Assembly: GCA_001873285.1 (NCBI GenBank)
Contig: MNYV01000023.1
Coordinates: 1 to 27,887 of the forward strand
From: Nitrospirae bacterium CG2_30_53_67
Lineage (GTDB): Bacteria; CG2-30-53-67
Direction of reading: 5' to 3'
Length of the DNA: 27,887 nt
A model generated the notes under the pieces. That model ran no database searches, had not been told where the DNA came from, and was given only the letters and a program-made list of their open reading frames with translations. Each line of letters starts with the position of its first letter. Position 1 is the first letter of the stretch. The position numbers and the translations under genes were made by a program. Shown here piece by piece: positions 23,841 through 27,887 of the stretch.

Positions 23841-24784
23841 GGCTGTCCCTCTATCTTCTCTGCCGCCCTGAGCCTCGCGCTTCGAGCCCACGGGTTGCCT
23901 TTAACCTCTTGCGGTGAAGGGAAGAGCGGCTTTTTGGTCATCCGTCTGAGGACGGGTAATTTCCCGCAGGCACAAACAGGCATATCAGGAGGACAGGTAC
24001 ACCCCTTCTCCAGTTCACGGAAGAACTGTTTGACGATCCTGTCCTCGAGGGAATGGAAGGAGATCACACAGAGGCGGCCTCCTGACTTGAGAATCTTCAC
24101 GGCAGCCTCGATCCCTTTTCGCAGGGCATTCAACTCATCATTGACCGCGATCCGCAGGGCCTGGAAGGTCCGAGTGGCGGGATGGATCCTATATCGCCTT
24201 GCGCCGGGAAGGGCTTTTTCAATCAAGCCTGCAAGTTCTCTCGTGGTACGGATCGGACCTTTCTCTCTTGCCTTCAGGATGGCGCCTGCCACCGGCCGCC
24301 ATCTCTTCTCTTCCCCGTATTCCACAAGGATCTTCCGAAGTTCATCGATCCCTGCGCCATTCACAAGATCATAGGCCGTAGGGACCGGCTCTTCAGGGTT
24401 CATCCGCATATCGAGCGGGCCGTCCAGCATAAAGCTGAACCCGCGCAAGGGAGTAGCAACCTGAATCATGGAAACTCCCAGGTCCATCAAAACACCGTCC
24501 ACTGAATCGAATCCGGCCTCCCGTATGAGCCTGCAAAGATCTCGGAAATTCCCCTGCATGACCCGTACCCTGTTTCTGAAAGGGCTGAGCCTCTCCGAAG
24601 CCCGTGCAACGGCCTCGGGGTCCCGGTCGATTCCGATGACCATCCCATCCGGGGAGGATTTCTTGAGCATGATTTCGGCATGGCCGCCGTCCCCGAGGGT
24701 TGAGTCCACGTAGAGACCGCCCGGCCTGATATTCAGCATGGATAAAGACTCTTCCCGCATGACCGGTCTGTGTTTTTTCTGCAT
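23837..24784 (-). CDS. rsmH: 16S rRNA m4C1402 methyltransferase
   Basis: RsmH (MraW) methylates N4 of C1402 in the 30S decoding site with SAM. The 315-residue product has HRPVMREESLSML at the start, SAM-binding motif I YVDSTLGDGGHAEIML (25-40), VIGIDRDPEAV, VDGVLMDLGVS, RGFSFMLDGPLDMRM, HPATRTFQALRIAVNDELNAL and VISFHSLEDRIVKQFF near residue 245, then the C-terminal CTCPPD and CACGK segments. The usual DLGVSSPQ reads DLGVSMIQ here; otherwise ordinary. ATG 24784 has AAGG 10-11 bases upstream. It follows the STAS gene across 102 bases that contain a hairpin and a short repeat, and overlaps ftsL by four bases. Confidence 0.97.
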   Translation of the reverse strand: MQKKHRPVMREESLSMLNIRPGGLYVDSTLGDGGHAEIMLKKSSPDGMVIGIDRDPEAVARASERLSPFRNRVRVMQGNFRDLCRLIREAGFDSVDGVLMDLGVSMIQVATPLRGFSFMLDGPLDMRMNPEEPVPTAYDLVNGAGIDELRKILVEYGEEKRWRPVAGAILKAREKGPIRTTRELAGLIEKALPGARRYRIHPATRTFQALRIAVNDELNALRKGIEAAVKILKSGGRLCVISFHSLEDRIVKQFFRELEKGCTCPPDMPVCACGKLPVLRRMTKKPLFPSPQEVKGNPWARSARLRAAEKIEGQP

Positions 24785-24863
24785 GTACCATAAACCTTCT
24801 TCTTCCCGTCATGGTTTAAACGGCGGTCTTCATCCGATAGGGCGGCGCGCCGAAAGGCATAAT

Positions 24864-24889
24864 GCCCTGCTTGCAAACAGGGCCGCTTA
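24864..24889 (-). repeat. Hairpin and 3'-end motif after the STAS gene
   Basis: On the minus strand TTAAGCGGCCCTGTTTGC begins at the STAS stop codon and matches the motif after ddl (10361-10345) and the outer end of the murG-side inverted repeat. GCCCTG (24864-24869) pairs with CAGGGC (24878-24883), so the motif forms a 6-bp hairpin. The downstream leader to rsmH has an 8-base palindrome GGCGCGCC (24844-24851). No promoter is evident. Confidence 0.5.
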
Positions 24890-25324
24890 ATAGTTCTGAA
24901 GCCCGGCTGAGTTCACGGACGCCTTACCCAATCCCTTGAAGCTTTTGCCGTTGATGACCGCGACATCAAGGTCCTGAATCTGCTGGTCCTTCTGAATCTG
25001 CTGAATCCCGTTGCAGCAGCTTGTCACGTACTGAAAATCCTTGTATACGCCTACGATTTGAAAGATGTTCTTCAAATACCCGTTGACTCCCGTCAGGGCG
25101 AGCTCGCCGCCGGCCTCACGCTGCCGCTCGGCCGCCTGAGATAACCGCCTCAACCCCAGAAAGTTCACGTGATTGACGGCTCCCAAATCCAGAATGAAGA
25201 ACGTGTACCCTTTGCCGCGGGAATGATCGATGATCCCGCAGATCTGTTCCATGTCGCTCACGTCGATATCACGGTCCAGCTTCAAGATCATGATCTTCAC
25301 CTTCTGGTTCTTTAGAGTTGCCAT
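24887..25324 (-). CDS. STAS-domain protein (anti-sigma factor antagonist-like)
   Basis: A 145-residue protein with a STAS fold in residues 7-115: KVKIMILKLDRDIDV (strand), a helix DMEQICGIIDHSRGKGY, FFILDLGAVNHVNFLGLRRLS (43-62, the core strand-loop-helix), an Ala/Arg helix, and GELALTGVNGYLKNIFQIV. In SpoIIAA-type antagonists the loop reads DSSG and the second Ser is phosphorylated by an anti-sigma kinase. Here the aligned positions read NFLG (54-57), so that Ser is replaced by Leu56 and this STAS cannot be switched that way. The tail ends SFKGLGKASVNSAGLQNY. ATG 25324 has GGAGGGGAGAAC upstream. The frame continues into a repeat upstream but that extension is not supported. It lies between mraZ and rsmH, an unusual insertion in a dcw cluster; its partner is unknown. 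Confidence 0.85.
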   Translation of the reverse strand: MATLKNQKVKIMILKLDRDIDVSDMEQICGIIDHSRGKGYTFFILDLGAVNHVNFLGLRRLSQAAERQREAGGELALTGVNGYLKNIFQIVGVYKDFQYVTSCCNGIQQIQKDQQIQDLDVAVINGKSFKGLGKASVNSAGLQNY

Positions 25325-25426
25325 GTTCTCCCCTCCCAACCCGGACAAGCCGGAACCTATTTTTTCTTTCAATTCTGGCAGAAATTTTATTTGGTTCTTC
25401 TCCCATTTAGTGGGTAAAAAGGGTTC

Positions 25427-25473
25427 GAGGATTCCAGGGTTCAAGGGGTCAAGTGAAATACTAAAACGCAAGC
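25427..25473 (-). repeat. Inverted partial copy of the dispersed repeat
   Basis: The reverse complement reads GTTTTAG..TTCACTTGACCCC, TTGAACCC, TGGAATCCT, matching the middle of the forward repeat copy at 25522-25560. The two can pair as a long hairpin about 50 bases apart. It lies upstream of the STAS gene. Confidence 0.65.
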
Positions 25474-25482
25474 AAAATCTCC

Positions 25483-25611
25483 AGAGAAAAACACTGGAAC
25501 CCTTGAACCCTCAGCCCCTTATGTTTTTAGCGCTTCACTTGACCCCTGGAATCCTTGACCCCTTGACCCCTGATGTCTTCACTCACTCTTTTGGAGATGA
25601 TCCTTTTATTT
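25483..25611. repeat. Dispersed 125-bp repeat, copy 2 (after mraZ)
   Basis: Nearly identical to 18626-18752 over its full length. It stops about 9 bases from the mraZ stop codon, as copy 1 stops at the murF stop. The word CTTGACCCC is repeated. With the inverted partial copy at 25427-25473 it fills most of the mraZ-STAS gap (25325-25619). Apart from these repeats and the STAS ribosome-binding site I see nothing else there. Confidence 0.85.
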
Positions 25612-25619
25612 ATAAATTA

Positions 25620-26054
25620 CTACAAACCGAGCTGCGTGAGCGCCTCTCCCAAATCCTGTGACTCTTGAACCAAGGCCTCATGCTCCTCTTGCCGTTTCTT
25701 ATCCCAAATCTCGATCTTTTTGAACATACCGATCAGAACCGCATCTTTGGACAGACCGGCATAGTCCCGCAAATCCTGGGGGATCAGGATCCTTCCCTGT
25801 TTGTCAATGGCGCACTCAGCGAGTGAACTTAAAACCATTCTCAAGGTATCTTCCTGCGCCTGGTTTCTATACTGCTGGCTTTTTGACTTTTCGAAGGTAA
25901 TCCATTCGGACAGGGGATAGGCGCGAAGACACCGGTTGTATTTCACCACAATCAGTTTTTCCTCGTAGTTGTTGGCAAGGACTTCCCGAAACTTGGCCGG
26001 GAAATTCAGCCGTCCCTTGGCATCAATGGTATGATTAAACCTGCCCCGGAACAT
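25620..26054 (-). CDS. mraZ: Transcriptional regulator MraZ
   Basis: MraZ is a small AbrB-fold DNA-binding protein that forms ring oligomers and represses the dcw promoter. The 144-residue product opens with MFRGRFNHTIDAKGRLNFPAKFREVL (first AbrB repeat, DAKGR--FP--FR) and has a second repeat, CAIDKQGRILIPQDLRDYAGL, at about residues 80-102, giving the twin DxxGR motifs of the family. A short charged helical tail follows. ATG 26054 is preceded by GGAGG. It is the first gene of the dcw run and is preceded by a consensus promoter and a candidate MraZ operator (26060-26125). Length is normal. Confidence 0.97.
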   Translation of the reverse strand: MFRGRFNHTIDAKGRLNFPAKFREVLANNYEEKLIVVKYNRCLRAYPLSEWITFEKSKSQQYRNQAQEDTLRMVLSSLAECAIDKQGRILIPQDLRDYAGLSKDAVLIGMFKKIEIWDKKRQEEHEALVQESQDLGEALTQLGL

Positions 26055-26059
26055 CTATC

Positions 26060-26084
26060 CTCCACAAGATCCCACTTCACCCCA
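26060..26084 (-). promoter_or_regulatory. MraZ operator: 10-bp-spaced TGGGN boxes
   Basis: On the minus strand, TGGGG (26084-26080), TGGGA (26074-26070) and TGGAG (26064-26060) occur every 10 bases, each followed by 5 bases. MraZ of other bacteria is known to bind direct TGGGN repeats separated by 5 bases upstream of mraZ. The third box differs at one base and coincides with the ribosome-binding site. A fourth TGGGT sits at 26105-26101 against the -10 box. Confidence 0.78.
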
Positions 26085-26095
26085 CCAATGAGCGC

Positions 26096-26125
26096 AGTAT
26101 ACCCACCTGACTCGCACAATGTCAA
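26096..26125 (-). promoter_or_regulatory. Promoter of mraZ and the dcw operon
   Basis: TTGACA (-35, bases 26125-26120) is a perfect match and TATACT (-10, 26101-26096) matches 5 of 6, with an 18-base spacer. Transcription would start near 26089, giving a leader of about 35 bases that carries the MraZ boxes. It is the strongest promoter in the minus-strand run. Confidence 0.85.
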
Positions 26126-26336
26126 GGAATTTATTGAAATTTTTTTGGCTTGGATAGACATCCGATTTGAAAAATCTTTCATGAAAAAACAGTTTGACAA
26201 AAAAATAGAAATCCATGATCAATATATTGTGTATGAATTTTTTCTTGGTGGATATATGGCATGAGCAGGGGAACCCTGCTTGCAGGAAAAAATATGGATC
26301 AACCCGTGGTAAAAAGTGGGAGGAAAATTTACCCCG
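26126..26336. other. AT-rich intergenic region between mraZ promoter and thiD end
   Basis: No gene is supported. The part 26126-26260 is AT-rich, the usual upstream context of a strong promoter. Two small hairpins lie near 26270-26285 (GCAGGG-GAA-CCCTGC and the overlapping CCTGC-TT-GCAGG). They are about 50 bases downstream of the thiD stop and could end thiD transcription, but no T-run follows. Confidence 0.45.
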
Positions 26337-27083
26337 TTACTTTTCCAGGAACCTTTCCAAGGTGTATTGTTTGGACCGGGATACGGCTTCATTCATGGAG
26401 CAGCCGAGCGCAAGATATCCGCAGAGGGCGGACGAAAAAATGCAGCCGCTTCCGTGAAGTTCTTTAGCCGCCCTGGGTCCCGGAAACGAGACAAAATCAA
26501 TTCCGTCGTAAAGAAGGTCCATAGGATCCCCTGAGCGATGTCCTCCGGTGACAATCACGTCCCGGGGACCGAGGGCCTGTATGGACTTGCACATCCTTCT
26601 GATCCATGAATCCTCTTCCTCATCAGGAGAGCGATCCATCCCGCTTAAGATCCCGGCCTCGGAGAGGTTTGGGGTGACCGCTGCGGCAAGCGGGAAGAGG
26701 GCATCCATCATGACGGAGACGCCCTCTTCATTCAAGAGGGGAACCCCGTTCGAAGAGCGAATGACCGGATCGATCACCAGAATCCTGGGGGGGAACCGTT
26801 TCAAAAAATCCACTGTAATACGAACATGGTCCGCAGAAACAAGCATCCCTGTCTTGACCGCATCGATCCTGAAATCGCTGAGCACGGTTTCAAGCTGGAG
26901 GGAAAAGGCCTCCGGGGCCACGGGAAAGACCCCTCGGACGCCTTTCGAATCCTGGGCCGTAATCGCGGAAATCACGGAGAGTCCGTACAAACCAAGGGCA
27001 TGGAATGTCTTGAGGTCGGCCTGGATCCCTGCCCCGCCCGTGGGGTCTGATCCGGCAATGGTGAGAACGATCTTATTTTGCAC
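26337..27083 (-). CDS. thiD: Hydroxymethylpyrimidine (phosphate) kinase
   Basis: ThiD phosphorylates HMP and HMP-phosphate to HMP-diphosphate for thiamine synthesis. The 248-residue product has IVLTIAGSDPTGGAGIQADLKTFHALG at the start (HMP-binding), VKTGMLVSADH, LVIDPVIRSSNGVPLL, TPNLSEAGILSGM, VIVTGGHRSGDPMDLLYDG, and ELHGSGCIFSSALCGYLALG, in which GSGC is the ribokinase-family anion hole. Most ThiD have HGTGCTLS; here HGSGCIFS. I chose the GTG at 27083, with AAGGAG 12 bases upstream, since the predicted transcription start lies near 27121; a TTG at 27116 is in frame. It is unrelated to the dcw operon and divergent from the plus-strand gene. Confidence 0.95.
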   Translation of the reverse strand: MQNKIVLTIAGSDPTGGAGIQADLKTFHALGLYGLSVISAITAQDSKGVRGVFPVAPEAFSLQLETVLSDFRIDAVKTGMLVSADHVRITVDFLKRFPPRILVIDPVIRSSNGVPLLNEEGVSVMMDALFPLAAAVTPNLSEAGILSGMDRSPDEEEDSWIRRMCKSIQALGPRDVIVTGGHRSGDPMDLLYDGIDFVSFPGPRAAKELHGSGCIFSSALCGYLALGCSMNEAVSRSKQYTLERFLEK

Positions 27084-27127
27084 CGGCTCTACACGCTCCT
27101 TCTCCCTTGAATTCAATCCGGTTTAAA

Positions 27128-27156
27128 ATCATATCCATGGGAACCTGAAAAATCAA
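27128..27156 (-). promoter_or_regulatory. Promoter of thiD
   Basis: TTGATT (-35, 27156-27151) and TATGAT (-10, 27133-27128) are separated by 17 bases. The start site would be near 27121, which leaves a 38-base leader to the GTG at 27083 and argues against the TTG start at 27116. No riboswitch is visible in such a short leader. Confidence 0.6.
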
Positions 27157-27229
27157 GCAGGAAGAAAGCCGGCCTAAGAAAGGGATCGCGGTGTTGGGCA
27201 TTATTCCCATCAAAAATGGAGATTTGAAC

Positions 27230-27259
27230 TTGACAATAGGGCATAGGATAGGGTAAATT
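27230..27259 (+). promoter_or_regulatory. Promoter of the 27291 gene
   Basis: TTGACA (27230-27235) is perfect; TAAATT (27254-27259) matches 4 of 6 after an 18-base spacer. Transcription would begin near 27266, about 25 bases before the ATG. It diverges from the thiD promoter, with about 70 bases between the two -35 boxes. Confidence 0.55.
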
Positions 27260-27290
27260 GAAATCATTCAGATAATTTTTGGGGCATACC

Positions 27291-27728
27291 ATGGAATTTC
27301 GTCCTGCTGTTGTCGTTCATTATAAAAGTGGCGACATCAAAAAAGGGTATACCAGAAACTTCGCATTCTTCCGCAATACCTTTGACCTCACCGAAGTGGA
27401 CAGCAAGACCCAAGAAGAGCTGCAGGCCACGCAAGTACAGGTTGAGGATCTCAAGGCGGTCTTCTTTGTAAAGAACCTTGACGGAAACCCTGATTATCAT
27501 TCCCAACCCGATTCCGTTCCCGAACGGCACGGCTTCGGAGACCGCGTGGAGATCACCTTCATGGACAACGAAACCATGATCGGCTACACCCCGAGGTACA
27601 GGGAAAACAACAACGGATTCATCCTCTATCCGGCCGACCCCAAGATCAACAATGATATCGTCGCTGTGATCCGTTCCGCCGCACAAATCATCAAGCCGGA
27701 GCAGAAACATTCCTTTTTCTATCTTTAA
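27291..27728 (+). CDS. Conserved protein of unknown function (possible DUF6982)
   Basis: The 145-residue product is soluble, mostly beta-strand in look and without signal peptide or membrane spans. Visible segments are VVVHYKSGDIKKGYTRNF, FDLTEVDSK, VEDLKAVFFVKNLDGNPDYH, GDRVEITFMDNETMIGYTPRY, GFILYPADPKINNDIVAVIRSA and IKPEQ near the end. Two similar halves (K-G-Y-T-R and I-G-Y-T-P-R) suggest an internal repeat of a small barrel. I recall this pattern from a family of small proteins in Desulfobacterota and Nitrospirota, perhaps DUF6982, but do not know its function. The ATG at 27291 follows GGGG; an upstream TTG (27279) lacks support. Its last 38 bases overlap the convergent frame at 27691. 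Confidence 0.8.
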   Translation: MEFRPAVVVHYKSGDIKKGYTRNFAFFRNTFDLTEVDSKTQEELQATQVQVEDLKAVFFVKNLDGNPDYHSQPDSVPERHGFGDRVEITFMDNETMIGYTPRYRENNNGFILYPADPKINNDIVAVIRSAAQIIKPEQKHSFFYL

Positions 27729-27887
27729 ACAGGTGACGAAGACACAGCCGTAGATTCCCGGCCACGCTCTTTTTGCTGTTCATGAGGTAAAGTCTCCGGC
27801 CGAATAAAAAAATCTCATCCATCAGCCGGATGGTTTCCGGAGGATCCGAGCCCCGGCGTTCCGCACGGAGTTTCAATTCCTCCTCAA
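27691..27887 (-). CDS. C-terminal part of an unrecognised protein (partial)
   Basis: The minus frame is open from the window edge to a TGA at 27691, giving at least 65 residues. The visible part is basic and helical: LRAERRGSDPPETIRLMDEIF, then FGRRLYLMNSKKS, GNLRLCLRHLF and KDRKRN. The true start lies beyond 27887. An internal ATG could start at MDEIFLF, but the open frame running off the edge suggests a longer gene. The 38-base convergent overlap with the plus-strand gene is unusual and leaves some doubt that this is real. No family recognised. Confidence 0.4.
   Translation of the reverse strand, partial: EEELKLRAERRGSDPPETIRLMDEIFLFGRRLYLMNSKKSVAGNLRLCLRHLFKDRKRNVSAPA

Noticed and set aside
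25325-25471. 49-codon N-terminal extension of the STAS gene
   Set aside because: It runs into the inverted repeat and skips the excellent ribosome-binding site at 25324.
20193-26340. Repeated word CCCCGTTAC near the ends of murE, ftsL and thiD
   Set aside because: Only 8-9 bases, in different orientations; likely chance.
1-27887. tRNA, rRNA or CRISPR arrays
   Set aside because: No cloverleaf, rRNA or regularly spaced repeat-spacer pattern was found by eye.

Overview
The window is dominated by one long minus-strand run (about 26,125 down to 1,455): an almost complete division and cell wall (dcw) cluster in classical order. In transcription order it reads mraZ, a STAS-domain gene, rsmH, ftsL, ftsI, murE, murF, mraY, murD, ftsW, murG, murC, murB, ddl, ftsQ, ftsA, ftsZ, a radical SAM gene, pgeF, yggS, proC, yggT, divIVA, yggU. 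Many junctions overlap by 1-10 bases (ATGA or GTGA type), which points to translational coupling. A consensus sigma-70-type promoter with 10-bp-spaced TGGGN boxes (MraZ operator type) precedes mraZ.

The genes suggest a Gram-negative bacterium with moderately high GC. MurE carries the DNPR motif expected for meso-diaminopimelate peptidoglycan. FtsA, FtsQ and FtsW occur together with DivIVA, YggT and the yggS-proC tail, a mix seen in Desulfobacterota (former Deltaproteobacteria) and neighbouring phyla such as Nitrospirota. I cannot place it more precisely from this window.

Layout: 1-165 is the 3' end of rho on the plus strand. 166-1454 is a small accessory region: a DUF6398-like gene, a convincing integron-type attC site, a 73-residue cassette-type gene ending directly at that attC, and a gene-poor stretch with short repeats and a hairpin. 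1455-26125 is the dcw operon and its control region. 26126-26336 is AT-rich and non-coding. 26337-27083 is thiD (minus), divergent from a small unknown plus-strand gene (27291-27728). The window ends in the 3' part of an unrecognised minus-strand gene.

Together the dcw genes build UDP-MurNAc-pentapeptide (murB, murC, murD, murE, murF, ddl), transfer it to lipid (mraY, murG), polymerise and cross-link it at the septum (ftsW, ftsI), and assemble the divisome (ftsZ, ftsA, ftsQ, ftsL, divIVA). The less ordinary elements are a STAS protein without the usual phosphorylatable serine as second gene of the cluster; several repeat elements inserted in the few gaps of the operon (a 175-bp inverted-repeat element between murC and murG, a 125-bp repeat after both murF and mraZ, and a short motif after ddl, murG and the STAS gene); a doubled C-terminal peptide in FtsZ; and the attC-bounded cassette remnant beside rho.
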